The notes: generated from the letters alone by a model not told the origin. 64,000 bases of DNA from SZUA-36 sp963704855 (GCA_963704855.1 CAVPHY010000024.1:558001-622000); one strand, 5' to 3'. Shown: positions 45,730 to 55,343, numbered from the stretch's first letter. Made by a program: numbers and translations.

Positions 45730-46797
45730 ATGGCGGCGAAGACGGAGACGAATCGGACAGCGGAAGGCGACCTCCTCGGCTGGTCGATCCCCGAACTCGA
45801 GGAATTGCTGGGTTCAGCAGGTTTCAAGCGGATACACGCCGAAGCGATCTGGGGATCCCTGCAGCGAAAGGGAATCACCGATATCGCCCGGATGGAAAAG
45901 GTGCCGGATCGCATACGGGTATTCCTGAAGTCGAACGGATTTTCGATCTGTCGGCCAGAGATCGTTCGTGAGGAAAACAGCAGCGATGGTTTCACTCGCA
46001 AATACCTGCTGCGATTTGACGACGGCGAAGCCGTGGAGACCGTCCTTATGCGATACAAGGGCAGGGCAACCGCCTGTGTCAGCACCCAGGCCGGCTGCGC
46101 GATGGGGTGCGTCTTCTGCGCGACCGGTCAGTCCGGATTTCGGCGGCAGTTGAGTGCAGCCGAAATCCTGGCGCAGGTGCACCAGGTTGCTCGGGTGCTG
46201 GCGGACGAGGGTTCGCGGTTGCGCAATCTGGTTCTCATGGGGCAGGGGGAACCCCTTCACAATTATGACGCCTCCATGCGATCCGTCGATTCCGTCATTC
46301 ATAGCAGCGGTCTCGCCCTGGCGGCGGATCGGGTGACTCTCAGCACGGTTGGATTGGTGCCGGCGATCAGGCGACTGGCCGACGAGCAACGCCCCATGTC
46401 TCTGGCTGTCAGTCTCCATGCGGCGACCGATGCGGGGCGGATGTCTCTTATCCCCATCGCCCGTCGCTGGCCCCTGGTGGAACTGATGAACGCCTGTCGT
46501 TATTTTTCGGATAAGACCGGAAGGGAGGTCTTCTTTGAGTGGACGCTGATCGATGATTGCAACGACAGTATCGAGACGGCTCACCGACTCGGAGAATTGC
46601 TCGTCGGGCAGAAAGCGCATGTGAACTTGATCCCCCTCAATCCAACCGCCGGTTACGACGGAGAGCCGTCGGGATTGAGCCGGGCCCGTGCCTTTCAGGC
46701 GGCCCTGCGGAAACACGGTATAGTCTCCACCATCCGCCAACGGCGGGGTATCGATATCGCCGCCGGTTGCGGGCAATTGGCCGAGAAGGGTGGATGA
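45730..46797 (+). CDS. rlmN: RlmN-type 23S rRNA/tRNA adenine C2-methyltransferase
   Basis: A 355-residue radical-SAM methyltransferase that methylates A2503 of 23S rRNA and often A37 of some tRNAs. The Cys-x3-Cys-x2-Cys cluster is in GCAMGCVFCATGQSGFRR near residue 123. The SAM-binding NLVLMGQGEPLHNYD, STVGLVPAIRRLA and SLHAATDAGRMSLIP follow in normal order. The catalytic C-terminal Cys is in GIDIAAGCGQL. The start ATG gives a normal length. No strong ribosome-binding site was seen. It is followed after 90 bases by the heparinase-like gene on the same strand. Confidence 0.95.
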   Translation: MAAKTETNRTAEGDLLGWSIPELEELLGSAGFKRIHAEAIWGSLQRKGITDIARMEKVPDRIRVFLKSNGFSICRPEIVREENSSDGFTRKYLLRFDDGEAVETVLMRYKGRATACVSTQAGCAMGCVFCATGQSGFRRQLSAAEILAQVHQVARVLADEGSRLRNLVLMGQGEPLHNYDASMRSVDSVIHSSGLALAADRVTLSTVGLVPAIRRLADEQRPMSLAVSLHAATDAGRMSLIPIARRWPLVELMNACRYFSDKTGREVFFEWTLIDDCNDSIETAHRLGELLVGQKAHVNLIPLNPTAGYDGEPSGLSRARAFQAALRKHGIVSTIRQRRGIDIAAGCGQLAEKGG

Positions 46798-46887
46798 CCC
46801 GCAGGCGTGGCGTCAACTGGATGAAACCTTCGGGCGGGTGGGGCCCGGGGCCTTCGGTTTTTCTCGGCTAAGATCGCGTTCTTGCCT

Positions 46888-49494
46888 ATGGGTCCTGGCA
46901 TGAAGACGGGTAGCGCCTTTTTTCCGCCGGATCTGATCGAGCGCGCCAGGAAGAACTCGGAAACCCATCATTGGGCGGGCGCCATCCGGGATGCCATCGT
47001 TGAAAAGGCCCGACCGTGGCTCGGATTTTCCCATGATCAACTGTGGGAGATGATCTTTGGCCCGGATATCACCCGTTCGTGGATGGTCTGGTCCAACGGG
47101 CATTGTCCGGCCTGTCGAAATCCGGTCACCATGTACCATTGGAAGATCGATCCGTTCGGTGCACCGTGGAAGGTGCAATGCCCCCACTGCACCGAGTTTT
47201 TTCCCAGGAACGATTTTGAGGCGTATTATCGATCCGGGCTGGATGCGTCCGGGATATTCCGGGCGGAAGCCGCTGATCGATCCCTTCTGATACCGGAACG
47301 TGCGGACTCGAACCGTTCGAGAGGATTCGGAATCGATGATGGGGAAGGGTTTGTCGAAGGGGACAGTCGATGGCGGTTTATCGGCGCCTACCTGATCTAT
47401 GGGCAGTGGAAGGGCCTGATTCTCGGTGGTATCGACGCTCTTTCCGCGGCCTATGTCGTCAGTGGCGACGATGAATGCGGTCGGCGCGCGGCGGTACTCC
47501 TCGATCGGGTGGCGGACCTTTATCCCCTGTTTGACTTTGCCGAACAGGGCCTGGTTTACGAGGAGCGTCCCAGGTCCGGATTTGTATCCAACTGGCATGA
47601 CTCCTGTGCGGAAACCCGCATGCTGGTCGAGGCGTACGATCGGATCTTTCCGGTGTTCCAGGATGATTCTCTCGTGGCCTTTCTCCAGGAAAAGGCTTCG
47701 CGGTTCGGTATCCCCAATCGAAAGAATGAGCCGTCCGAGATTCAGCGAAATATTGAGGAACGGATCCTGCGCGAGACGCTGGCCAACCGGGACAAGATCT
47801 ACGCGAATTTTCCCAACGAGGAGCAGACCTGTCTGACCATCGAAGCGGTTCTTGGCTGGCCGGGCAACCGCGATCGGATCGAGGTGATGATCGATGAGAT
47901 CGTTGCGGAAGGCACCTCGGTCGATGGTGTGACCGGCGAAAAGGGATTGATGGGATATGCGACCATAGGTCCCTCTCAGATGGTGGGACTGCTCGGGCTG
48001 TTCACCCGTCTTGATCCCGGATTCCTGGCTGCGACGCTCGAACGGCATCCGCGACTGCATGACCACTTTCGGTTTCACATTGATACCTGGTGCCTGCACC
48101 GGTTCTACCCCAAAGAAGGGGATGGGGGAGGATTCAACCAGGAGACGGCGAACTACTTCAACATGGTGTTCGATAAACGCGGGTTGCTTGAGCCGGGTCT
48201 TCTGCCCAGTCCATACTCGTTTCTGGGAGAACTCCATCGATTGACCGGAGACCACGCGTTTGCCCAGGTGATTTACACCGGAAACGGCGGTCATGCCGGA
48301 GGACTGCCCCACGACCTTTTTGCGGATGCCCCATCCGCGTTTCAGGCCCGTATCGAAGGGGTGATCCGGGAATACGGAACGCTCCCGTACGTTTCGAGCG
48401 TCAATAAACAGGAATGGCACCTGGCGATCCTGAGGTCGGGCGAGGGTCGGCAGGCCCGCGCCCTCTGGATCGACTACGATACCGGTGGCCGGCACTGTCA
48501 TCACGACGCCATGAATATCGGGCTCTTTGCCCGGGGGTTGGATCTGCTTCCCGACTTCGGGTATCCGCCTGTCCAATACGGGGGCTGGTACTCGAAGCAT
48601 GCCGAATGGTACAAGTCGTCCGCGGCCCACAACACGGTTGTTATCGATGGCCGGAGTTCAGGTGAGGGTGCGGGAAGAACCGAGCTCTGGGTGGATGCCG
48701 GTGAGGCTCAGGCCATCCGGGTGTCGGGCCCGGGGATTGTCGGGGCCGAGCGCTTCGAGCGAACCCTCGCCCTGGTTGATGTCTCGGCTGAGGATGCGTA
48801 TGTCCTGGATGTTTTTCGGGTGAAGGGTGGGGGCGACCACGCCTGTTTTCTCCATGGGTATGCCGGTGAATTGACGACCCACGGCTTGAACCTGATTCCG
48901 ATTTCCGACTACGGCCACGATACCGTCATGCGCCACTTTAGGGGTGATTCCACGCCCGCCCCGGCGTGGACCGCTGATTGGAGAATCGATGAGAAACAGG
49001 CCGGAATTCCCGCCGGTTCGGATATTCATCTGCGTTACCACGGTTTGACTGAAGGTGCATCGGCGTGCACCGCCGAGTCCTGGGTTTCTCTGGGCTACTC
49101 AAAAGACAACCCGGAGCTGTGGATCCCGCAATTGATGATTCGGCGCCAGGGACTGGATCCCCTGGACTCGATCTTTGTCGGAGTGCTGGAGCCCTATGCG
49201 GGAAAACCATTCATCCATGCCGTGCGGCGGATCGATCTGCCCGGGGGAGGCGTCGGGATTGCGGTGGTCGAGGTGAAACTGTCTGATGGACGGACGGACC
49301 TGCTCGTCTTTTCCGATTCGGGTGAGTCTCTGGCCGTCGCCGAGTGGGACCTGTCGTTGGCCGGTGCCTTTTGCTGGGTGCGACGCGGTTGTCATGGTGC
49401 GATTCAAAGGGTCACCGTTGCGGGCGGTCGGGCCTCGATTGGCAGGATCACCGTGGATGCTCAGGATCGTCCGTTCAGGTGTGAATCGTTCTAG
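46888..49494 (+). CDS. Heparinase II/III family polysaccharide lyase-like protein
   Basis: About 868 residues. The start is uncertain: TTG 46882, ATG 46888 and ATG 46900 are in frame and none has a good ribosome-binding site. No signal peptide is evident. Near residue 70 a Cys4 cluster is present (CPACRNPVTMYHWKIDP then VQCPHCTEFF). An alpha/alpha-toroid follows, with WHDSCAETRMLVEAYD and GFNQETANYFNMVFD. The C-terminal beta-sandwich has HCHHDAMNIGLFARG near 538 and SAAHNTVVIDGRSS. These are typical of Hepar_II_III proteins in marine polysaccharide degraders. Substrate may be a uronic-acid polymer. It overlaps no neighbour and lacks a sugar transporter beside it. Confidence 0.85.
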   Translation: MGPGMKTGSAFFPPDLIERARKNSETHHWAGAIRDAIVEKARPWLGFSHDQLWEMIFGPDITRSWMVWSNGHCPACRNPVTMYHWKIDPFGAPWKVQCPHCTEFFPRNDFEAYYRSGLDASGIFRAEAADRSLLIPERADSNRSRGFGIDDGEGFVEGDSRWRFIGAYLIYGQWKGLILGGIDALSAAYVVSGDDECGRRAAVLLDRVADLYPLFDFAEQGLVYEERPRSGFVSNWHDSCAETRMLVEAYDRIFPVFQDDSLVAFLQEKASRFGIPNRKNEPSEIQRNIEERILRETLANRDKIYANFPNEEQTCLTIEAVLGWPGNRDRIEVMIDEIVAEGTSVDGVTGEKGLMGYATIGPSQMVGLLGLFTRLDPGFLAATLERHPRLHDHFRFHIDTWCLHRFYPKEGDGGGFNQETANYFNMVFDKRGLLEPGLLPSPYSFLGELHRLTGDHAFAQVIYTGNGGHAGGLPHDLFADAPSAFQARIEGVIREYGTLPYVSSVNKQEWHLAILRSGEGRQARALWIDYDTGGRHCHHDAMNIGLFARGLDLLPDFGYPPVQYGGWYSKHAEWYKSSAAHNTVVIDGRSSGEGAGRTELWVDAGEAQAIRVSGPGIVGAERFERTLALVDVSAEDAYVLDVFRVKGGGDHACFLHGYAGELTTHGLNLIPISDYGHDTVMRHFRGDSTPAPAWTADWRIDEKQAGIPAGSDIHLRYHGLTEGASACTAESWVSLGYSKDNPELWIPQLMIRRQGLDPLDSIFVGVLEPYAGKPFIHAVRRIDLPGGGVGIAVVEVKLSDGRTDLLVFSDSGESLAVAEWDLSLAGAFCWVRRGCHGAIQRVTVAGGRASIGRITVDAQDRPFRCESF

Positions 49495-49542
49495 GGCGAA
49501 TCGACATCACCGATGGGCTGTTCGGCCGCGGATTTCCACAGC

Positions 49543-49866
49543 TCAGGAATAGGTCAGATAGATGAATCCGGTGACCGCGGCCAGAGCCAGCCAGGCCAGT
49601 CCGAAGTAGAGCAGGCATCCGCGACGGACCTGGTTTTGGAGCAGACCTACATTCGTGTCTTCGAGCGGATCCGGGGCGATGGACATATCGCCGATCGGTT
49701 CGGGCACCGGCGTGCTGTCGGCGACCGGAGAGGGTGGTGGCCCCATGGGAGCGGGCCGCTTTTCGACCGAAACTGGCTCTTCGGAAGCGATTTCCGTCTC
49801 GATCCACTCGAGATGCTTGAGAATCAGGTCGCGCTGTTCGCGCAATTTCTGGTGGCGTGGGGTCAT
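49543..49866 (-). CDS. Small membrane-anchored protein of unknown function
   Basis: A 107-residue protein. The ATG at 49866 starts MTPRHQKLREQRDLILKHLE, a coiled-coil-like helix. A Pro/Glu-rich linker (residues about 30-72) follows, then one C-terminal membrane helix (YFGLAWLALAAVTGFIYLTY). A tail-anchored topology is suggested. The frame is open 42 bases further upstream, but that part lacks a good start. It lies 143 bases downstream of the terminator of rplU-rpmA on the same strand. Function not recognised. Confidence 0.6.
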   Translation of the reverse strand: MTPRHQKLREQRDLILKHLEWIETEIASEEPVSVEKRPAPMGPPPSPVADSTPVPEPIGDMSIAPDPLEDTNVGLLQNQVRRGCLLYFGLAWLALAAVTGFIYLTYS

Positions 49867-50009
49867 TCCGATTGAGCAAAGGCTCCTTCCTTGGTGTCGG
49901 ACGCACATCGCCTCCAGTTAAGGACGCCTTGAATAAATTGGGTATGACCGGTCCGAATCATTCCAGCGGACGAACAGACATGTTTCGTCCCCCAAGGTTT
50001 CCGGGCAAG

Positions 50010-50034
50010 AAAAAGCCCCGCCAGAAAGCGGGGC
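50010..50034 (-). terminator. Rho-independent terminator of rplU-rpmA
   Basis: On the minus strand GCCCCGC (50034-50028) pairs with GCGGGGC (50021-50015), with a six-base loop, and is followed by TTTTT. It lies 36 bases after the rpmA stop. Confidence 0.9.
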
Positions 50035-50069
50035 CGTTCCAAAAATCTTGATGGGTAATGTGTTCTGGA

Positions 50070-50324
50070 TCAGGCAGATACCGGCTGGGCGATGTTGACC
50101 TTGCGGTGTGCCTTGTCGAATACAACCGTTCCATCGGTGAGCGCGAAGAGCGTGTGGTCTCTGCCGAGACCTACGTTGGCCCCTGGATGAAAACGTGTGC
50201 CGCGCTGTCGGACAATAATCGTGCCCGCCGTGACGGTCTGACCGCCGAAGCGCTTGACACCAAGTCGCTTGGGGTTGCTGTCGCGCCCGTTCTTACTGGT
50301 TCCCTGTCCTTTTTTATGTGCCAT
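50070..50324 (-). CDS. rpmA: 50S ribosomal protein L27
   Basis: An 84-residue L27, which reaches the peptidyl-transferase centre with its N-terminus. MAHKKGQGTSKNGRDSNPK and RFGGQTVTAGTIIVRQRG, then FHPGANVGLGRDHTLFA, are near-identical to the family consensus. No Firmicutes-type N-terminal extension is present. It follows rplU by 19 bases, the universal rplU-rpmA pair, and is closed by a strong terminator. Confidence 0.97.
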   Translation of the reverse strand: MAHKKGQGTSKNGRDSNPKRLGVKRFGGQTVTAGTIIVRQRGTRFHPGANVGLGRDHTLFALTDGTVVFDKAHRKVNIAQPVSA

Positions 50325-50343
50325 GGCGAAAAATCCTCAATGC

Positions 50344-50658
50344 TCAGCCTGTGATTGATTCGATCTGGATGACCGAAAGTTCCTGACGATGGCCCCGCTT
50401 GCGGCGGTAACCCTTGCGCTTCTTCTTCTTGAAGATGATGACCTTATCACCGCGCTTGTTCTCGATCAGTTTGGCACTGACGCTGGCTCCGTCCACCCGG
50501 GGCGTGCCGAAACGGATATCGGATCCCTCACCGAGGGACAGAACATCGTTGATTTCAATGGTAGCGCCCGCTTCAGTGCCTGGAAATTGATTGACGACAA
50601 GGACGTCACCCTCTTCGACGGTGAACTGTCTGCCCTGGGTCTTAATTGTCGCTTTCAT
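50344..50658 (-). CDS. rplU: 50S ribosomal protein L21
   Basis: A 104-residue L21. The ATG at 50658 (MKATIKTQGRQFTVEEGD) fits the family start; the frame is open 45 bases further up but that part is not conserved. VVNQFPGTEAGATIEINDVL and KVIIFKKKKRKGYRRKRGHR are the rRNA-binding and conserved C-terminal signature. It is the first gene of rplU-rpmA and divergent from the methyltransferase gene. Confidence 0.96.
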   Translation of the reverse strand: MKATIKTQGRQFTVEEGDVLVVNQFPGTEAGATIEINDVLSLGEGSDIRFGTPRVDGASVSAKLIENKRGDKVIIFKKKKRKGYRRKRGHRQELSVIQIESITG

Positions 50659-50721
50659 AAGAGATAAACCGGTGAATAAGAAGCCGCAGGGTTTTGAAAT
50701 CAAGGATTTAATTCACATTCT

Positions 50722-51467
50722 GTGTCGACTGCAATGGATGGAGGAACCGTCAGAAACTACTTTCGCGATCCGGCGACGGTCCAGCATTATGTGGAGGCGG
50801 CGACCCGCCTGGGTCTGTGGGCCTCCGAAGAGACAGTCCTGACCCAGTTGTTCGACCGGGCGGAGACCCTCCTCGAATGCGGATGCGGGGCAGGCCGGAT
50901 CGCCTTCGGGCTTTGGGAACTCGGTTATCGACATCTCCTTGGCTTTGATTTCTCCCGTGAGATGATTGTGGAGGCCAGACGGATGGCGCGCATTCTCGAA
51001 TACGGGATTTCGTTCCGGGTCGCGGATGCCACGCGCCTGGATTTTGAGAATGAGTCTTTCGATGGGGCCATTTTCGGTTTCAACGGCTTGATGCAGATAC
51101 CCCTTCGGGCCAACCGCCGGGAGGCCCTCATCCGGATCTCCTCTGCCATTCGCCCCGGGGGATATTTCGTCTTCACCACCCACGATCGCGATCTGAACAG
51201 TTACCGGGCTTTCTGGGAAAAGAAAGTCGCATCTGGCAGGCGGGCGACCAGTCGGCGTCCCTGCTCGAATTCGGCGACCGTCATTTTTCGACTCCCCACG
51301 GCACGGTCTTCATTCACATTCCAAGCCCGAACGAAGTGCGCGAGGATCTCGATGCGACGGGTTTCGACCTCGTTGAAACCCACCTGCGCTCTGACCTTGC
51401 GTCCGAATCGGCGGAGATCAGGGAATTCTCCGAAGAGTGCCGATTCTGGATCGTGCGGAAGCTGTGA
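50722..51467 (+). pseudogene. Class I SAM methyltransferase with one frameshift
   Basis: The first 165 codons encode a SAM-dependent methyltransferase: motif I LLECGCGAGRIAFGLWELG (near residue 50), GFDFSREMIVEARRMA, VADATRLDFENESFDGAIF, and a post-motif strand IRPGGYFVFTTHDRD. After YRAFWEK the phase changes. A second frame continues SRIWQAGDQSASLLEFGDRH through RFWIVRKL and stops at 51,465-51,467. Loss of one A in the run at about 51,217-51,225 would restore a normal 247-residue protein. It could be a homopolymer sequencing error. Start GTG 50722 or ATG 50734. The methyl acceptor is unknown. It is divergent from rplU. Confidence 0.8.
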
Positions 51468-51494
51468 GTGGGAGGTCCCCCTGAAAACCGGTCG

Positions 51495-52139
51495 TCAGGG
51501 CAACGTGATACGGTAGTGATTGCCGCGTTTGTAATCAACGGGATAGACATAGCGCGTCCGCCATTTCTCTTCTTCCGAATCAACGACGATCGATTCGGCC
51601 TGTTGCTCGCGGTGGAGCGAGTCCAGGAGGGCCGCCTGGCGGTCGATCTCGGCCTGGCGTGCCTCGGCTTCCTCTTCTGACTTCCTCAATGCCCGTTCGG
51701 CCTCGAGAAACCGTTCCTCCGCCTCTTTGGCTTCCCGGAGCCTCAAATCTGCGAGGCGGCGGACTTCCTCTTCGACCACCGACTTTTCCTCAGACAGCAA
51801 AGCGAGCGCCATGGCCGCCTCGGCCGCATCGGCTTCGGCTCGTCGGCGGGCAGCCTCCTCACGTTCGCGCAGCGCTTCCGCTTCAGCCAGTCTGACCGCC
51901 TCTGCTTCGGCATCCTGCCGCGCCTTGATGCCCGCCAGCCGGCGGGCCTCGGCGTCCTCTTCGGCGCGCTTCAGCGCTTCCTTCTCCGCCTGTCGAATCG
52001 CTTCAATTTCAGCAGTCAGTTCGCTGACCCGCCGGGTCTCGGCCTGGTGCTCCCTGGTGGTCTGGACGCTTCGGTAGCCGAAAAATGCGGCCGATGCGAC
52101 CGCGACTGTGACGATGAGTGTGACAATCGTTTTGTTCAT
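51495..52139 (-). CDS. Membrane-anchored coiled-coil protein
   Basis: A 214-residue protein. The ATG at 52139 begins with a membrane helix (KTIVTLIVTVAVASAAFFGY). About 140 residues of almost uninterrupted Glu/Ala/Arg heptads follow (residues about 35-175), predicted to be a long coiled coil. The end is a small tail with KWRTRYVYPVDYKRGNHY. The composition resembles TolA-like stalks, but a TolA C-terminal domain is absent. The family is not recognised; a scaffold or envelope-spanning role is possible. It is divergent from the FAD oxidoreductase gene. Confidence 0.65.
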   Translation of the reverse strand: MNKTIVTLIVTVAVASAAFFGYRSVQTTREHQAETRRVSELTAEIEAIRQAEKEALKRAEEDAEARRLAGIKARQDAEAEAVRLAEAEALREREEAARRRAEADAAEAAMALALLSEEKSVVEEEVRRLADLRLREAKEAEERFLEAERALRKSEEEAEARQAEIDRQAALLDSLHREQQAESIVVDSEEEKWRTRYVYPVDYKRGNHYRITLP

Positions 52140-52386
52140 GACATTCGGGGTCCGAAGATGAATCCGCATCTGCCCGGGGAAAGACAATAATTCCAACCGT
52201 ATTCGGACCGATCAAGCGTTCTTGTGTTCCCGATGACTCAATTAACAGGATTTTCGCCAATAGATGAAATGGGGATAGAAATGCGCAAATAGCAACTCGG
52301 ACGCTGATCCCGGATCCAACCCGCGATCAGGTGCTTCTTTCCCTTGACCGCTTTTTCGAGCCCTATAATTCATTTGCGGGCGATGT

Positions 52387-53766
52387 ATGATAAAGAATTC
52401 TTTAACTGAGCCATCCCGGGAGATTCCCGTCATTGCCGAAGCCGACATCTGCGTGGTCGGTGGTAGCTGCACGGGGGTATTTGCAGCGGTACGGGCCGCC
52501 CGGCTCGGGGCGCGGGTGATTCTCGTGGAACAGCAGGGCTGTTTCGGCGGTGTGGCCACAAACGGCCTGGTCAATATCTGGCACAGCCTGCGCGATACGG
52601 TGGGCCGGCAGCAGATCATCGGTGGGCTGACCGCCGAGGTGGTCGAGAGACTGGCACGGCGCGACGCGGTTCGGATCACCGACCACCTGATCAATTGCAA
52701 TATCCTGAACACTGAGGAGCTCAAGATTGAGCTGGACGAGCTGATCACCGAAGCGAAGGTCATCCCGTTCCTGCACACGTTCTACGTCGCGCCGCACCGG
52801 GTCGACGGAAAGCTCGAGGCCGTGATCGTGGAGAACAAGAGCGGGCGCGGCGCGATCGCCGCAGCGTTCTTCATCGACGCCTCCGGCGACGGCGATCTGT
52901 GCCGCAATCTGGGCGTGCCGACCTACCTGCCGGAGACCCTTCAGCCCCCCACGCTCTGCGCCAAGATCTACGGCATGAACTTCGTCGCTGGGGAAGGGAT
53001 GGACTCGGCGCCCGGGGCTTTCAACTGGGAGAAGGCGATCGAAGAGCACGGCCACGAGTTCGGGTTGAAGAAGGACTGGGGTTGGCGCTGCCCGATCCCT
53101 TCACTTCCAGGCATCTTCATGCACGCCGACACGCATGTTTTCGACGCCGACGTTTCCCGGTCCGACGAACTGACTCGGGCGGAAATCGAAGGGCGCAGAC
53201 AGGTACGTGCCATGATGGACGTGGTGCGCAAGTATGGCCCGCCCGACAACCGGATCGGCCTGGTCGACCTGGCCTCTCATATAGGTGCCCGGGAGAGCCA
53301 CCGGATCGAAGGAGTGCACCGGCTCACAGGCGACGAGGTCCTCGGCGGCAGGCGCTTCGACGACGCGATCGCCAACGGTTCCTACCGTGCGGATATACAT
53401 CACAGCGACGGTCCGGGCATCACTTTCCGTTATCTGGATGGGACCGAGGTGGTGATCTCGGGGAGAGGTGATGAGAAGCAGGTCGGTCGCTGGCGGGAAG
53501 AGACCGCTGAGAATCCGACCTTCTACCAGGTGCCCTATCGATGCCTGGTCCCCAGAGGCGTTGACAACCTGCTGGCCGCCGGTCGGATCCTGGATGCCGA
53601 CCCGGTCGCGTTCAGTGGGGTTCGGGTGATGGTCAATATGAACCAGACCGGCGAGGCGGCCGGCGTGGCCGCGTGGCTCGCCTTGGATACTGGCGGAACC
53701 TGCGATTCGGTCGATACGGACAAGCTCCGGAAGATCCTCTCCGACGGGGGATCTATCATATTGTAG
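52387..53766 (+). CDS. FAD-dependent oxidoreductase (PF12831-type)
   Basis: A 459-residue flavoprotein. The dinucleotide site ADICVVGGSCTGVFAAVRAA (residues about 19-38) has an unusual Ser-Cys-Thr in place of Gly-x-Ala. LGARVILVEQQGCFGGVAT and FIDASGDGDLCRNLG are family features. The C-terminal VPYRCLVPRGVDNLLAAGR and GVRVMVNMNQTGEAAGVAAW are the second FAD-contact signature. This group is expanded in Planctomycetota, Lentisphaerota and Verrucomicrobiota, often beside sugar-catabolism genes; substrates are mostly unknown. It is followed by a stem-loop and faces a decayed glycosidase-like gene on the other strand. Confidence 0.85.
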   Translation: MIKNSLTEPSREIPVIAEADICVVGGSCTGVFAAVRAARLGARVILVEQQGCFGGVATNGLVNIWHSLRDTVGRQQIIGGLTAEVVERLARRDAVRITDHLINCNILNTEELKIELDELITEAKVIPFLHTFYVAPHRVDGKLEAVIVENKSGRGAIAAAFFIDASGDGDLCRNLGVPTYLPETLQPPTLCAKIYGMNFVAGEGMDSAPGAFNWEKAIEEHGHEFGLKKDWGWRCPIPSLPGIFMHADTHVFDADVSRSDELTRAEIEGRRQVRAMMDVVRKYGPPDNRIGLVDLASHIGARESHRIEGVHRLTGDEVLGGRRFDDAIANGSYRADIHHSDGPGITFRYLDGTEVVISGRGDEKQVGRWREETAENPTFYQVPYRCLVPRGVDNLLAAGRILDADPVAFSGVRVMVNMNQTGEAAGVAAWLALDTGGTCDSVDTDKLRKILSDGGSIIL

Positions 53767-53789
53767 GTCCCAATTCCTTGAATATCTGG

Positions 53790-53844
53790 CGGCCTCATTG
53801 TTCAGAGAACGCTAATTGAGGGGTTCTTGCTCGCAATGAGGCCG
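53790..53844. terminator. Stem-loop between convergent genes
   Basis: CGGCCTCATTG (53790-53800) is a perfect inverted copy of CAATGAGGCCG (53834-53844), with further partial pairing inside. It lies just after the FAD oxidoreductase and before the end of the decayed glycosidase-like gene on the minus strand. No T-run is present on either side, so it is a 3'-end protecting or weak terminator hairpin. Confidence 0.5.
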
Positions 53845-53877
53845 TGGATCTTTCCTTCAGATGGGGGCGCGGCCAGG

Positions 53878-55291
53878 TCATTCATCAATGACTTGAAATG
53901 AGTAAAGGGCGGCCCGGATCAGATGGAAGCGCAGACGAATGGCATCTCCTTTAAGATTAGCCAGCGGCTCGGACCAGTCGGGGCGAGTCGCACCTCGTTC
54001 ACCTCACGGTAAGTCGTGGCATCGGAACCGCTGTATCCTTCGAGAGGCTCGCCGGATGCATCCAGAACATCGATACGGACCGCAGCCCTGAGTGGCGTCT
54101 ACGTTGACCTCGCAGGGCATCACCTTCCAGTCGGAAAGGTTTGGTCAGGACGATCAGCCTCTTTATCACCGGCGTTGAGGGAGACGAAGCCGTCCAGCCG
54201 CAGGCTGGCGAGACCGATACTGTTTGCCCGGTGGTGATTGATCTCCTTGGTTCCATGCCGTTCATTGCCTCCATAGTAGTATAACCAATGTCGGTCATCC
54301 CGCGTTATGATCGTGGACGACGGCTTTATGAAATCTTTGTCGAACGTCCCATCTTCGCCCCGTGGAATCATGGGCTCGCCCGCATAGACCCACCTAAGGT
54401 CCCAATCGCTTCCATCGCGGCTGGTGGCGATGTAACAATTCATGGTATTGTGTTCGTGGCGCTTCACCAGGTCGGTCGGTCCTTCGCTGTTGTCCCCGGG
54501 CCATTCGTAGACCGAAAGGAGCCCGAAGTGAACGCCGCAATAGATCCAGTCGGCCAGTCCGTAAATCTGTCGACGGTCGGTTTCGCCTTTTCCTTCCCGG
54601 TCGAAGATCCATTCGCTGGTCGTTGTCCAGTTGGTCGGGTCTGCTTTGACGTCCGGGTTGACCATTCCGCGACTGCCCCTGATTTCGCCGGCCCCGCCGG
54701 CAGTCCCGAAATCGGTACGGGTGAACAGCCGGTAAGTCTGCGCCTCTTCGTCCCACAAAATCTGATTCAGGGTGTCGGCCGCTCTATGGGTTACGGGATT
54801 GCCGTCATTGTAGGGAGTCCAGTGAACCCCGTCGGCGGAATGGGCGATTCCGGCCATCGTCCCGGGCGCGTCGTAGGCGGCCTTGAAGCGGTGGGCCGGA
54901 TCCGTTTCGTGAGAGTCGAGGGACACGGTAAGCGTGCTGCGACTTTGAGTGCAATGCCGGTCAACTCAGTGAAGTTCGAGAAATGCAGACCGTCTTCGGA
55001 TTCCGCATATTTGTAGACCGAGCCCCCTCCCGGCTTTTCCGCACAATACCACATCTTGAACTTCCCCTCGTCCTGCAGGACGGTTCCGTAGAACCAACCT
55101 TTGGTGACGATCGGTTGGCCAGCATTTTCTTTGGTCACGCGTCCCAATTGCCGGGTGACGTTTTTCATGTGCTCAATCACATAGTCGTCCACCAATAGTT
55201 GTTTCTGCTGACCGATATCGATCAGTTCATCACTGGCAGCGTGAGCAATTGAGGTGAAAACGATCCAGACCGATAGGAGGAGTCTATTCAT
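53878..55291 (-). pseudogene. Glycosidase-like secreted beta-propeller protein, decayed
   Basis: A gene of about 470 codons in at least six segments of different phase. The N-terminal piece has a signal peptide (MNRLLLSVWIVFTSIAHAA) and LIDIGQQKQLLVDDYVIEHM, KGWFYGTVLQDEGKFKMWYC and a SEDGLHF repeat. The middle carries HRFKAAYDAPGTM, SADGVHWTPYNDG and HWLYYYGGNERHG. The end LTKPFRLEGDAL, VNVDATQG, RIDVLDASGEPLEGYSGSD and IRLRFHLIRAALYSFQVIDE needs phase changes near 54,150, 54,112, 54,086 and 53,978. Another is near 54,930. These are GH32/43-like propeller features, related to the intact protein at 57,284. The clustered indels suggest real decay or bad sequence. Confidence 0.75.
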
Positions 55292-55343
55292 GGCTGATAA
55301 TTCGGGTTTTGGGAATCGGAGAATCGGGTAGAGATTGTTCGGG

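Noticed and set aside
45814..46776. 320-codon minus-strand frame opposite rlmN
   Set aside because: It is a mirror of the rlmN coding constraint and has no motifs or ribosome-binding site.
46813..48630. Long minus-strand open frame (605 codons) opposite the heparinase-like gene
   Set aside because: It lies antisense to a well-supported coding region and its translation is Arg/Pro/Gly-rich without any family motif. High G+C makes long antisense frames common here.
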